From Siphonodentalium dalli (Eukaryota > Mollusca > Scaphopoda > Gadilida > Siphonodentaliidae), in assembly GCA_032622095.1 (NCBI GenBank), contig CP136069.1:126439450-126503449 (forward strand): DNA of 64,000 bases, given 5' to 3'. The notes beneath the pieces are model-generated. The model had not been told where the DNA came from. It did no database searches and saw only the letters and a list, made by a program, of their open reading frames with translations. Below, one piece after another: positions 22,186-33,790 of this stretch. Position numbers and translations under genes: made by a program. How positions within the stretch are numbered: the stretch's first letter is position 1; each line of letters opens with the position of its first letter.

Positions 22186-23214
22186 TGTTTCCCGTGGGGA
22201 CTGAAGGGGACCAAAGGCGATACGTCAAGTTTGTCGAACGTCGGTTTAATGAAGTTTCAAACCTGCGAATAAACAGACACAAAATAATAAATATAAATGG
22301 AAATGAAATCGATACAAATGCATAATTTAGATGCAACAATTGAGTAAACGGAGAGTAAGCCATTTGCATGTGAGATACAGAAAAAGATAAACCCATGACA
22401 TATGCAAATATAGTTCACACGCATGTGACATAGCAACTAAAACTAACTAAATCCACAAGCATGCATCATTGTGATGCCCAACACGAAACAACCGTACATG
22501 TATTGTTATAGAGTATAACTGTCAAAGGTATAAATACATGATTGTCGATATTCACATTTCTTGAAGACAAACTACACGTGTAGGCTGTAGTACACCACAG
22601 CAAAGATATCACACAATTTATTGTCAGAGTTCCAATGTTGCTTCCAATATATCACAGCATAACGTTCACGATTTGCAAAGTAAAAGTTATAACACATAGT
22701 TTGTGTCCATATATATATATACATGTAGTCACATGTGAAGTGATGATCGACTCCCATCAATAACGCTGATCCCGATGTCCAATACGTCAAACAAGCCATA
22801 TATAACATAATATTGTCTATGATCATAGTATTTAAATGATGAACACGAAATATGACCATGAATATTCAAATGCAGAAAGTCTTAATTATTGTTTACTCAA
22901 GTCAGCTTGTTGAATGATGAATATTTGTACAAGTACCGCTAAATACACAATCACATATGAGATACTTACACATTGACGGGCCTTGGGAAGAAGTTAAACT
23001 GTAGTATATGTTGACTGTTTTAACGTTGAGAAATGACGGAAGAACTTGAAAAAGAAAATTTTCTCCAGTTTTGGCGCGCACAGAAAGATCTGTTACACAC
23101 TTGGTCCGCTGCGTTGTATCCTATAATAGATCCTTGGAGAGAAACGAAGTCTATATACAGATAATTAAGCATCCGGCGAAAATATGCAGGCAACTATTAT
23201 CACAAAGTGATACA
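22186..23214 (-). repeat. 3' LTR of the Bel/Pao-like element
   Basis: Direct repeat of 25810-26839, close but not identical. It has scattered substitutions and a 6-bp difference around 22623 (GTCAGA present here, absent in the other LTR). The element reads on the minus strand, so this is its downstream LTR. Confidence 0.88.
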
Positions 23215-23298
23215 CTCCCGCCACAACAAATATGGATAATACTGTTTATTTATAAATCAAACGTTAAATTACCGATACACATCCATTTAGAAGAACGC

Positions 23299-23955
23299 TT
23301 ATCTCCCACACAAATTCTTGCACTCCGGTGATGTTCTGTTAATGCGAATCCGTGAACTCAAACCGCCAAACACGCTACCCACCCGTTGTGGAATATATGA
23401 ATTTGGCATCAAATCAACATTGCAACAACCATGACCCAATGCTGCACATATATCAGAATCGATGCGATTTTTGTTTGTCTCAACGCACGAAACATGTACT
23501 TCTGGCCGAAATTTCCGGGGATCGTTTTGCTTCCCATTTGTCTCGGCGTGACATGTAGACTTATTAGCTCTGTGTTTATATGTACTAATTAGTTTTCTGT
23601 GCGATTTGGCTTGTGAATCGGACTTCATGTTATCCGATTGAACATCCGGACGGTTCTGCGAACATAACAGTTCAATCGCGATATTATGAGTTTCACACAT
23701 TCGCGATTGGTTACCGCCAGTATTTTGAGGAAAATAAACAGTTCTCTTACTATCTAGGCTGGAGTGTGGTGAACAATATATACAATTATGCAGTACACAC
23801 GCATGAGGATGCATGTCCACTCGCGTGCGATCATCATTAATGTCATTTGCAGGGATCCCATTCATACTCTCGCCGCCATCAGTATGAAATCCCGATAGAC
23901 AATAAACACTGTCATTATCATTCTCCATTCGATCTGATCGTGGGTATCGTAACAA
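23299..23955 (-). CDS. Unidentified 218-codon ORF in place of pol
   Basis: Uninterrupted minus-strand frame between the protease remnant and the downstream LTR, where reverse transcriptase should lie. The product is hydrophilic and Cys/His-rich in parts (HNCIYCSPH, GHGCCNVD), with no reverse-transcriptase, integrase or obvious membrane motif. Its first residues (LLRYPRSDR) may continue the end of the protease/pol junction, which is broken by a stop at about 23980. It could be an acquired or rearranged segment or chance coding. I assign no function. Confidence 0.35.
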   Translation of the reverse strand: MLRYPRSDRMENDNDSVYCLSGFHTDGGESMNGIPANDINDDRTRVDMHPHACVLHNCIYCSPHSSLDSKRTVYFPQNTGGNQSRMCETHNIAIELLCSQNRPDVQSDNMKSDSQAKSHRKLISTYKHRANKSTCHAETNGKQNDPRKFRPEVHVSCVETNKNRIDSDICAALGHGCCNVDLMPNSYIPQRVGSVFGGLSSRIRINRTSPECKNLCGR

Positions 23956-23979
23956 ACTGTGACTTCCACGTAGACAATA

Positions 23980-24672
23980 TCAAAACTGATTACGGAGCAG
24001 TTGTAGGTTATCTACCTGTTTTATCAGTTGCGGAAGAAGAGAGCAGTGATCCGTTCCTATCAATAGCTCTATATTACCTTTGGGGCGTTCTAGATTTCTA
24101 ACAGACACTCCTGCAGATGTGAACAGAGAAGCCGCTTCCGAAACATCAACATGTTCTATTTCAGCACCAACCTCTGTCATACCGTAAGCGTGTATGCTCC
24201 AGACACGCCCATAAACATCCATGATAGGAAGAGTATATTCCAATGTTTCAATTTTTTCACACACGTTTCCTACTCTCGTTAGTGTTAATGTAACTTTTCT
24301 GCCTGCAATTCCTAATTCCCGTGCTTTCCGATGTGTTACAAGTGACACATCAGCCCCTGAATCATATAGTGTGGTAACAGAAACACCTCTGCAAGAAACA
24401 CTGCCTACTGTTAGCATGGCGCGTTGAACGCGACCATTTCCCGCCTTTAGTCGAGCAGTGCTGTGACATGATGATCCGCTACTTTGTTCCTGATGGAGGG
24501 TTGGATGATGCCATTCGCCACACATTCTCCGATTACTATCCAGAATGGTGCAAGGTTTCCTATAAGCACAGTCCTTTGGGTTATGGTTGAGATTTAGGCA
24601 CGAAAGCAACCATTGTTTTTCTTTAGTAAATCGATCCGTTCCTTTATACTCATCTGCGCAAACCCGGCGCAC
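23980..24672 (-). pseudogene. Bel/Pao zinc-knuckle and aspartic protease region
   Basis: The N-terminal part has a Cys/His cluster of the Bel/Pao type (CLNLNHNPKDC, then PC, then CGEWHHPTLH). About 60 residues later comes the protease-like core LYDSGADVSLV, where DSGAD is the retropepsin active-site signature, followed by ARELGI. The domain ends in IELLIGTDH, which resembles the conserved segment before reverse transcriptase. A stop then replaces the continuation into pol. The Cys/His part normally follows gag, which is in another frame just upstream. Confidence 0.8.
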
Positions 24673-25794
24673 GAATGTATATCATGTTTACTAGACCTGT
24701 GGTATACCAACAACGGAATTCGTCTGATGATTGTGAATACTGAGGATGTCTCGACCCATTAATAACTGTTCCTATGTTTTCTACCAGCTGTTTCATCAAC
24801 ATTTGATTTTCATGTAAGTGTTCATTTATTTTGTGAATTACCGAATCGGTCTTACGTTCGTCGTGATTTTCAGAAACCGATGCATTGTTAATTTGAGATT
24901 TGCGTACGCCTGTCAGCAGCCTACTTGTGAGCATCCTTTCTGCTGCGAATTTTTCCTCCAGTAAAAGCTCTATAGGAACGAACTGAAATAACATCGTCCA
25001 TTTCTGTCTTTTGTGCGCCTTCTTTTAAGAGTCCACTCCCGTTTCAATGTCGAAGGCAGCAACCGCTCAATATGTGTCATCACTGTCGCATTCTCCATCT
25101 CAGATTCAAGCCCAGCTTGCTTTAGGTCTAGCCTGCAGCGCTCGACTACAGATACTAACTTTATCAGGGAGCCTGAATTGTCTTCATCAACTTCTGGGAG
25201 GTCCTTTATATCTTGAATAATGACATCTGTTAGGACTTCAGGTTGTCCGTATTTTAGTTCAAGTCGCTCAATCATTTTGTTGTAGTCATCATCGACTCCA
25301 AGTATGGTTTCAAGAGCTTCTCCATCCAAGCAATTCTTAAGGGCAAATGAATCGTTTCCAAAAATTGGCACCATGTGCCTGCTAAAGTCCCGCAAGAATC
25401 CTGGGTAGGCCCTGATATCACCATTGAAACGTGGAGCGTCCAATTTTTTAATACGAAGAGCAGCGGAACATTGTGATAACTTTGGGTTTTGCGTCGAAGT
25501 TTCTGATGACTTACGCCTCTTGTTGACCGCGGACCTCGCTTCGCACAGGTATTTGAATTGTAACTCCATATCCCCATTGAGGTCCTCTACCTTGTCGTCC
25601 TGAGAACCTATCGGTACACTGACATAATCATCATGCTTGCTCTCTAGATTATAATATGCTATATCAAGTTGTTCAAGGAGTGATTTGACGAAATCCAGAT
25701 CTTCTTCATAACAACAACTTTTGAACCTGTTGTGAACTCTTGTGAATTTTCCTTTAGCTGCTATCCTTTTGTTTGAGATAGCGGAGACTTCCAT
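24673..25794 (-). pseudogene. Bel/Pao gag remnant
   Basis: Minus-strand frame that begins only about 16 bp inside the upstream LTR boundary. The first ~130 residues are coiled-coil-like and charged. They are followed by KLDAPRFNGDIRAYPGFLRDF, which matches the 'KLPxFxGDxxxWxxF' style of Pao-type gag, then CLDGEALETILG and a leucine-rich helical region. A frameshift near 24990 moves reading into another frame (FVPIELLLEEKFAAERM). The structural role (particle formation) is known for the family. This copy is broken. Confidence 0.78.
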
Positions 25795-25809
25795 CCCTTG
25801 TGTTTGAAA

Positions 25810-26839
25810 TGTTTCCCGTGGGGACTGAAGGGGACCAAAGGCGATACGTCAAGTTTGTCGAACGTCGGTTTAATGAAGTTTCAAACCTGCGAATAAACAG
25901 ACACAAAATAATAAATATAAATGGAAATGAAATCGATACAAATGCATAATTTAGATGCAACAATTGAGTAAACGGAGAGTAAGCCATTTGCATGTGAAAT
26001 ACAGAAAAAGATAAACCCATGACATATGCAAATATAGTTCACACGCATGTGACATAGCAACTAAAACTAACTAAATTCACAAGCATGCATCATTGTGATG
26101 CCCAACACGAAACAACCGTACATGTATTGTTATAGAGTATAACTGTCAAAGATATACATACATGATTGTCGATATTCACATTTCTTGAAGACAAACTACA
26201 CTTGTAGGCTGTAGTACACCACAGCAAAGATACCACACGATTTATTGTTCCAATGTTGCTTCCAATATATCACAGCATAACGTTCACGATTTTCAAAGTA
26301 AAAGTTATAACACATAGTTTGTGTCCATATATATACTGATATATACATGTAGTCACATGTGAATTGATGATCGACTCCCATCAATAACGCTGATCCCGAT
26401 GCCCAATACGTCAAACAAGCCATATATAACATAATATTGTCTATGATCATAGTATTTAAATGATGTACACGAAATATGGCCATGAATATTCAAATGCAGA
26501 AAGTCTTAATTATTGTTTACTCAAGTCAGCTTGTTGAATGATGAATAGTTGTACAAGTGCCGCTACATACACAATCACATATGAGAAACTTACACATTGA
26601 CGGGCCTTGGGAAGAAGTTAAACTGTAGTAGATGTTGACTGTTTATAACGTTGAGAAATGACCGAAGAACTTGAAAAAGAAAATTTTCTCCAGTTTTGGC
26701 GCGCACAGAAAGATCTGTTACACATTTGGTCCGCTGCGTTGTATCCTATAATAGATCCTTGGAGAGAAACGATGTCAATATACAGATAATTAAGCATCCG
26801 GCGAAAATATGCAGGCAACTATTATCACAAAGTGATACA
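25810..26839 (-). repeat. 5' LTR of the Bel/Pao-like element
   Basis: Upstream LTR in the element's own orientation. It should hold the promoter. I could not pick a TATA box with confidence, because several ATATATA stretches occur. It is followed on the plus strand by CCGGG, the target-site duplication. Confidence 0.88.
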
Positions 26840-26844
26840 CCGGG

Positions 26845-27429
26845 AAAGGTTGAAAGTATTTTCCGGGACCCGGGAAATTATCCCCAATTAATCGGGATTT
26901 CCATTTTTATTCACCTAATTATGAACTGATTTCCCCAAAAATGCACACACCCGACCGGTATTCCAGCGACGAAAGATGTGTAAGTTCTCTGTAGGGAGTA
27001 TTCAGCTGTTGTCGATACCGTGCACCTAACAACTACCAACAAAGTCTGCTGGTATCAAGTAAATTTTAAAGTAATTTATTTACACGAGTTTTACCACTTG
27101 GTCAATCTAAGCTGTTGTATCTGGTGACTTGTGTACATCCGTGTTGTCTCCTATTTCTCAGTTGGTTTGTGACTTGGTTTTTCATACTAACATTCCAGTT
27201 ACTAGTATGGGTCACAATCTCAAATCACAAACCGTCTTAGATATATTGAGACCACTAAAGAGTGATTTGTTGATTCTGTTCAATGGATTTGCATATAGGT
27301 TCGCATTTTATGTCATGTAAAATGATGTAATTGACCAGACAGTAGCCAGTAAATCATAAGATAGCATAAAAATACAATATATGTACATTGATCTACATTA
27401 CTTGTGAATATTGTATGTTTTGTCGATAT
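26845..27429. other. No gene recognised
   Basis: The tail of the CGGGAA-type repeat to about 26905, then about 500 bp of AT-rich sequence with no domain, splice pattern or repeat that I can define. Confidence 0.35.
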
Positions 27430-27590
27430 TTTAATTCCTGGGAACTGGCTTTTTTTTACTGTGAACTGGGATTTGCTTTTAATTCCTGGGAACTGGGAAA
27501 TGGCATTTTTTTCTCCTGGGAACTGGGATTTGCTGATTTATTTCCTGGGAATCTGGGATTGGAACCCCCCGTCCCCCCCCCCCCCCCTCT
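27430..27590 (+). repeat. Minisatellite of TTCCTGGGAACTGGGA units
   Basis: Four or five degenerate copies of CCTGGGAACTGGGA separated by T-rich spacers, ending in a C-run at about 27577-27590. It is related in style to the CGGGAA repeat flanking the LTR element. Confidence 0.6.
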
Positions 27591-27639
27591 GTATTATTTG
27601 CAAATAAAATACGTTTCAAGTCAAGTTCATGTGATATAA

Positions 27640-28015
27640 TACACCTATGACCACCTATGACCATATAAGGTCTCTCCCTGTATACATATTCACATCAACC
27701 ACGACCATATAGCCACTCAAGATTTACATTTACACCACATCGGTGACCACACAGTCAATCCAGATATACACATGCACTCCACCAAAGGTCATACTGCCCG
27801 TCCAGATATATCAATACACTGCACCCTCGACTGGTTATCCTCTCCAGACTTGCATATACATCTCAATCATGGCCATTCAGCAACTCGCTGTATCCCCATA
27901 CACTCAATCCATGGTCATACAACCATGCACTCCACGAAAACATTCAGCCACGCCATGTATACAGACCATACACCCTAACGTAACCATACAACACCTTCAT
28001 GTATGCTATTGCACA
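27640..28015 (+). repeat. Degenerate minisatellite (CCATACAC / CATGCACTCCAC motifs)
   Basis: Tandem units of about 45-60 bp built from motifs such as TATACACATGCACTCCACC, GGTCATAC and CTCAATCCATGG. Open in more than one frame, as expected of a repeat without in-phase stops. Not considered coding. Confidence 0.5.
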
Positions 28016-28232
28016 CCACGGATGAAATTCCAATTCAGAGGGGGTACGTTTTTAAAGTTGTTAAGGTGAGTTTCCCAGTAGTGTGCATGATCAATCACGT
28101 GGTTCGGCGCACGTGTTCAATCGCGTGATTGTAAAAGAAAATAGATGTCTATTTATGTATGAGAGAGGTCAGCGGAAATTGCCGAGCCGTTGAAAATGGT
28201 AAAAATATATCGCTATATATGTGAGGCATCAT

Positions 28233-29270
28233 CAGAGACGTGGCGACATGGGGGTTTGGGGGGGGGGGGTGTGTATCACCACCACCCCCCCCCCCCAACT
28301 TTGGTCAAAATTTTCAACAGTTGGGAATTTCATACCTGCCAAAACATTTAGTTGGAAATTTCACACCAACAATAGATTGAAAATTTTCTTGTAGTCTGAT
28401 TTTAAAACAATTTATTGGGGGGGAATTAATTGTTTTTGGACCAATATTTGTATATTTTCCTATTTTGGTCAAAATTTTTGACTGAAATGGCCATCAGTTG
28501 GAAATTTCCTACCTTAGGGGAGGGTGAAAGGTTGGAAATTTCCAACACTTGGAAAGCTTATGTCCTGGTCCCTCCCCCGTGGCCAGTCAAAAACTGCTAG
28601 TTAATTTAAGAAAACAATATTGTCATACATTTGGTCAACATTGTCATTGGAATTGTCGTCATTTGGACATTTTCCAACCTAAGGGGGGGGGGGTGTCAGG
28701 TTTGAAATTTCCAACTCTAGGAAGGCTTGAGGCTAGTTTATATGCTAGGATTTTGCAATTTTCTTGTTCAGATTTCAAAATTTTCGCACACCGGGCCGAA
28801 CCATGGTCGGCCCGGTGTGTCATTGTCCCTCCCCCGTGGCCAATACAAAACTGCTAATTACTTTAACAAAACAATATTTTACTACATTTGGTCAAACTTG
28901 TGGACTGAAATGGTCATTAGTTGGAGAATTTTCCAACCTGAAGGGGAGTATGAGGTTTAAAATTTCCAACACTATAGGAAAGCTTCAGTTGAGGCCAGTC
29001 CAGATGTTAGGAGATGCGATTTTCTTGTATAGTTTTCAAAATGTTATCACAACTATGGTCAGCCCGGTGTGTCCTGGTCTCTTGTCCGTAGCCGTGTGCA
29101 TTTGTCTGGAGTTAGACCACATGAGCACTAAGGTACAAGAGGGGGGGGGGGGGGGTGCAAAATGGAATTATGCAAAACTTGTGTTTGGTCTGATTAGGGG
29201 GGCGGTGCAGTTGGAATTTCCCAAGGTCCACCCCCCCCCTGCCAACGGAGACCCTCTAGCCACGTCCCTG
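28233..29270. mobile_element. hAT-like non-autonomous transposon, copy 1
   Basis: The ends CAGAGACGTGGC and (reverse complement of the right end) CAGGGACGTGGC are short TIRs. GGCATCAT flanks both sides (28225-28232 and 29271-29278), a perfect 8-bp target-site duplication as made by hAT transposases. The 1038-bp interior has subrepeats around TTGGAAATTTCC, GGTCAAAATTTT and CACACCGGGCCGAACCATGG, plus G- and C-runs. There is no transposase gene, so it would need one in trans. Confidence 0.85.
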
Positions 29271-29403
29271 GGCATCATCAATATGGAAAGACATACGGTG
29301 GATCAGGTTAAAACACCGACATCACTGTCACCCATTCAGCCAATTAGGCTTCTTTATAACGCCAGATGCATCACGTTTTACAGTACATGTATATATAGAG
29401 AAT

Positions 29404-29558
29404 ACCTACGAGTTTTGGTTGAATACCCGAATTATCTCATGAGTGGGTGCAAGGAAGTACAGAATTTCCACGAGCGGCTGCAAGCCGCGAGTGGAAATTC
29501 TGTACTTCCTTGCACCCACGAATGAGATAATCCGGGTATTCAACCAAAACCCGTAGGT
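29404..29558. repeat. Fold-back palindrome
   Basis: A 155-bp near-perfect palindrome. The left arm starts ACCTACGAGTTTTGG and the right arm ends CCAAAACCCGTAGGT. The centre is CGGCTGCAAGCCG. The arm contains ATCTCATGAGTG and GAATTTCCACGAG, both also present in the hairpins of the 10.7-12.3 kb satellite. Confidence 0.85.
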
Positions 29559-30439
29559 TTTCTTTTTATTATATGCGCTATAAACCGCACCAAAACTGCT
29601 AATTTTGTCCTACAGTTCACTTCAAATTGTCAGAAAGCTTCGACATTTGCATTTTGTTTACATTCCATCAATTGATTTGCTCACCACTGAATGACAAATA
29701 TCGAGCATAGCCGCCATAAGAAATAGTTCCCATTGTTTTATTCTGAAATGATGCGAGAAAATTAATGTATACATAATTTAGTGATAAGAATATATTAAAA
29801 CAAATGAGTTAACATTATAACAATTAAATAACAGTTTATGAACCGTGAAAATCAATAATTAAAACAATAGTCCGGCTGTTATTGATACGCTTTGAAACTT
29901 AATGTGATTCGCCGCTATAAACCGGAAGTGATCTCCGAAAAAGTAATACTATTGTGTTATCCATCGAGTCGGTCAGTGTTATCCATCGAGTCGGTCCAGG
30001 CGATGGATATAACGCTCTACGCCACGGCAACTTCCCACTATTTAATGGGGAAGCATATAATAAATAGCGGCATCATTAAATGCGATATGCGATTCCGGCG
30101 TCAATAGCGAGTTTGCGATTTCAAACCGGTACGTATACGGGTACGTATACGTGTAGCTACCCGTATCGGCACGTTTTGTAATCGCAACCTGTTTCACCGG
30201 CAGAATTCAGCATATCGACTGGTAATGTATGGTGAGCCAACTGCAAACAAATTCATATATGCTATATACATGTATATATAGAGAAAGTGTTATTCACATT
30301 CGCTTTATTGGCCGACATTATACTTACTGTTATCGAGACAAATGGACTCTGGATAATCAGTTACATTCATCAGGGACGAGCGGCAGTGCATGGGAAGGGG
30401 TTGGTGGTTTTTATTTCACTCATTGTGGTAACATTTTCA
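29559..30439. other. No gene recognised
   Basis: AT-rich sequence up to the start of the tandem duplication. At about 30107-30165 there are short repeats of GTACGTATACGGGTACG. AATAGCGAGTTTGCGAT nearby occurs in reverse complement at about 34963-34980 and 47415-47432. Confidence 0.4.
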
Positions 30440-30839
30440 ATTGAATTTCACTAATGATTTCATTTACCGATCGATTTGTGACTAAAATAATTGGAATATT
30501 CAAACTGACAAAATGGGTTATGATAGATATAATATACAATTAAATTTTCCAACCAATATTCGGTGTAAAGTGTATTGTATTTAGACCCAGGGTCCAATAA
30601 AGGTCTAGGCCTAAATATAGTTTCAGTCAAATATAAGACCGAATTGCCCCTTATATTAGTCGAAGAATATTTAGTAATATTAACTTTAGGGTTGGACTGT
30701 TACAACACATCGAAGGATCGGGACACAAACGTGTGAACGTTTATACCAAGAATTGGGATTTTTGCCTGGAACTAAACGCGGAGGTATACGTGTAGGTTGA
30801 CAAGTTCAACTTGGAAAAGACAAAGTTCAATAATATTAT

Positions 30840-32122
30840 ATTCATTATATTCTTACTCTGAATGTGTGGACCTGGACATCGGTGTTCACCAAGGCTCAAT
30901 ATTGGGTCCTCTTCTATCTTACAGAAACATCGTGTAAAATATCATATGTTCGCGGATGACACTCAAATATACATCGAGTTTTCTAGAAAATAGTCAAACG
31001 GTTACCATCTCGCCAAAGCTCGCCTTCAACAATGTTACCTGGATATTAAAAATTGGATGGAACTAAATAAACTCAAACTTAACGATGATAAGTCAGAATT
31101 TCTTGTGATAGGATCTCGATATTCGTTAAAAGTGTTGTCAGAGACTGTAAATGGACAAGCAGACGTCAAATTTCAAATTCAGCTTGCTGACTCTATAATT
31201 GACTCAAGTTCGGAAATTCGAAACCTGGGCTCCTATTTTGATAATACTATGTCGATGACCGTGACAGTTAACAATTTGTTGAAGTCGTGTTATTTTCACC
31301 TAAGGTGCCTAAGGAGAATTAAATGTCATTTGAGCCCGAAGGCGATAAAGCATGCTGTTCTCACCTTAGTGGTAGCGCGCGTGGACAGTCTCAACTCACT
31401 TCTTACAAATTTGACAAAAGGAAACATTAAAAGAATCAACCTGTTATTGAATAACTGTGCTCGGCTGATTGGGAACGTTTCGAAGTTTGACCACATAACA
31501 CGAGTTCTATATCATAATCACATAATGACGTTCGAATTCAGGATGCAGTTTAAATGTGCTGTGATCGTTTTTAAATCCCTCAGAAAACAAGTACCGTCAT
31601 ACATAACAGACATGTTTATCCTGAAATCGTGTGACAGAGTTACCCGTGCAAGTGCGTGTGGTCTAGACCTAACCAACATCAGGAAACCAGACGGACGTTA
31701 TGATGAAAAATGCTTCCAAGAGACATCTATCCAGACTACCGTTAAAGATTAGACGTTCAAAAACAACCTCCGAATTTAAGAAAAAACTGAAAGCCCATCT
31801 TTTCAAAAAATGTTTCAATTTATAGATCGTTATTTTTGGAAATCTTATTGCAGTTGTTATTTCAATACACACCGTTGTTAAAGTTATAATTTATTCTTTT
31901 ATCTTAATTTTTTTTTTTATAAATCAAACTTTTAATTTTTTACTGAAATTTCAATTTTCTTTAGCTTTAATTTTACAGTAATTTTCGTTACATCTTTACC
32001 AAATTGTATTAAATAGTAGTAGGCCTATTGTTTGTATTTTTATAGTTTTTATTGTATTTACTTGTAAAGCGCATTAGAACATTATGTAGAATGCGTTTCT
32101 TAAATGTAAATAAATAAATAAT
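30840..32122 (+). pseudogene. Truncated LINE reverse transcriptase, copy 1
   Basis: C-terminal part of a non-LTR reverse transcriptase and its 3' UTR. It begins in the palm domain (DIGVHQGSILGPLL), followed by a 31-bp deletion and then the catalytic FADDTQIY at about 30954-30977. A TAG at about 30991 replaces the GAG of copy 2. The rest (MELNKLKLNDDKSEFLVIG to the C-terminus near 31752) is open. It ends in an A/T-rich 3' UTR and a (TAAA)n-like tail near 32122. No endonuclease domain is present. The style is CR1/L2-like. Confidence 0.85.
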
Positions 32123-33579
32123 ATGGTCTGAATAAAGAGTGTTTTCTTCACTTCTGTGTGAAACTCCGGAAATAAATGAAATTCGCTCAGACTGTGATAA
32201 GATGTTTCACAGAGTATAAGTTATATGTGTCGGTACTTCGTGTCTTTGTCAACCTTCATGTATTGTATCCCCATTGCAATATTCATCATTTTAAAGGTTC
32301 AACTGCGCCGTGTCCGTACAAAAGGTAAAATCTATTAATTTGAGAAAGCAGGCACCACCCATACACGATAATGTAACCAAAACAAATGTAATATATGTAT
32401 AGGATTATGGTTGAAATAACTGTTCATTATTTCGGTGAATGGATCGATTGATGCCTCAGGCCGATATCGTTCTATTCGCTGAAATAATTCACAGTCAGAG
32501 ACTATTATCCAGCTTAAATATGGCCTGGTCCAATCAGTCACCTCTGATCATAATGAATTAACCCAAAATTGGATCAGCACACCTGAGTCGTACCATGCGG
32601 TTCATTGGCGTGACTTCTTAACACAATGTCAACATATACAAGAAAACCATAGTCAGAAATGGTAACGCCACCAAGATCATATTATTAGCCATAAATATAA
32701 ATTATAATATAGTTATAATATAAAATAGTATTCATTAGTTAGCGCTAATATAGGCGCTAACTAATGACTTGTTAAATAACATCTAATAAATATTCATCTT
32801 ATTCACAACTTTAAGGAGTCCTTCTGGCACACGAGAATATTTATCGCCGTTTGATTTGCACCAAGTGAACTCGGCGCATATATACTTGATAGAACAGACC
32901 TCTATAATGATCGTGTCGTTATTTGTTTAAGATATTTATCAATTGACATATACGCACCCGTTCCCTCATTAAAATCTATATATATCGCACATTTTAGGGG
33001 ATCTCCGCGAATTCGGGGACTTCCGCAAAGTGACCTCCACAAATCGGGACCTACTGCAAATCGTCGCACCCAATGCAATTTGTAAACAAATACGATTGAC
33101 ATGCGTTTTAACGAGGTGAGCTTTAATTAAACGAAAGAAGCATTCTACATAAACTATTTGTCATGGACTCAGCCAGTGTGCCATATATATGTGTCAACTA
33201 AGGTCGCTTTGCGTGGTAAAAGTGAAAAGTGAAAGTGGAAAATCCTATTGAAAATGAAAGTAGCCTACAATTTTGGGATATCCGCGGCAGATTGCAGTGA
33301 ATCTATACTATTGGAAGTGAATGTACAATTCCTGGAATTCTATCAGATATCGCGACTCTGCTCGTTTTCGTGATCATAGGTTATATAGGGTCTATATCAC
33401 CACGGAAACGAGTCGAGTCGCGATACATCCATCGGTACAAACACATTGTGTATACGATACAATTTTGACTTGATGACCAGAAAATAAAAGATGGCGGTTA
33501 ATCCAACAGAACAGACATGCGCGCTCCAATTAAAATTACCCATAATTCACTTCACTACACCAGGGGTTCCCAATGGGTT

Positions 33580-33790
33580 ATACATTAGTTTCAGGCTATC
33601 AGATTATTTATATTTTCAAGAACATATTATTACACCAGTGACTTTAAGTTTACAATTTCAGCCTGTCCTGACTCTATCGGTATGTTTGAGTTATATTTTC
33701 AAGAATATATTATTTACGGTGGTGTTAACTTTACATTTTCAGCATTTACGTGATTCTATCGGTACGATTGAGCAAGGTACAAAAACCTAT
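33580..33790 (+). repeat. Short internal tandem subrepeats
   Basis: Three degenerate copies of a ~75-bp unit containing TATATTTTCAAGAACATATTATT and AGTTTACAATTTCAGCCTGTCC-like sequence followed by CTATCGGTA. Also present in copy 2 (about 42175-42370). A 110-codon frame crosses it and is probably not a gene. Confidence 0.5.

Larger units (their letters stand above)
22186..26839 (-). mobile_element. Bel/Pao-type LTR retrotransposon, internally deleted
   Basis: Two direct LTRs of about 1030 bp (22186-23214 and 25810-26839) bound a 2.6-kb interior. CCGGG is repeated at 22181-22185 and 26840-26844, a clean 5-bp target-site duplication. On the plus strand each LTR starts TGTTTCCC and ends TACA. 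Coding remnants are on the minus strand: gag, zinc knuckle and aspartic protease. Reverse transcriptase, RNase H and integrase are missing, so the copy could move only in trans. A purine-rich stretch (GTGGCGGGAG on the minus strand) next to the downstream LTR may be the polypurine tract. Confidence 0.88.

Noticed and set aside
27743-28069. His/Pro/Thr-rich frames near 27.8 kb
   Set aside because: They arise from the CCATACAC-type minisatellite, which is open in more than one frame.
28549-29525. Long plus-strand frames at 28.5-29.5 kb
   Set aside because: They lie inside the hAT-like non-autonomous element and run out of it into the fold-back. The C/G-runs shift frame between copies.
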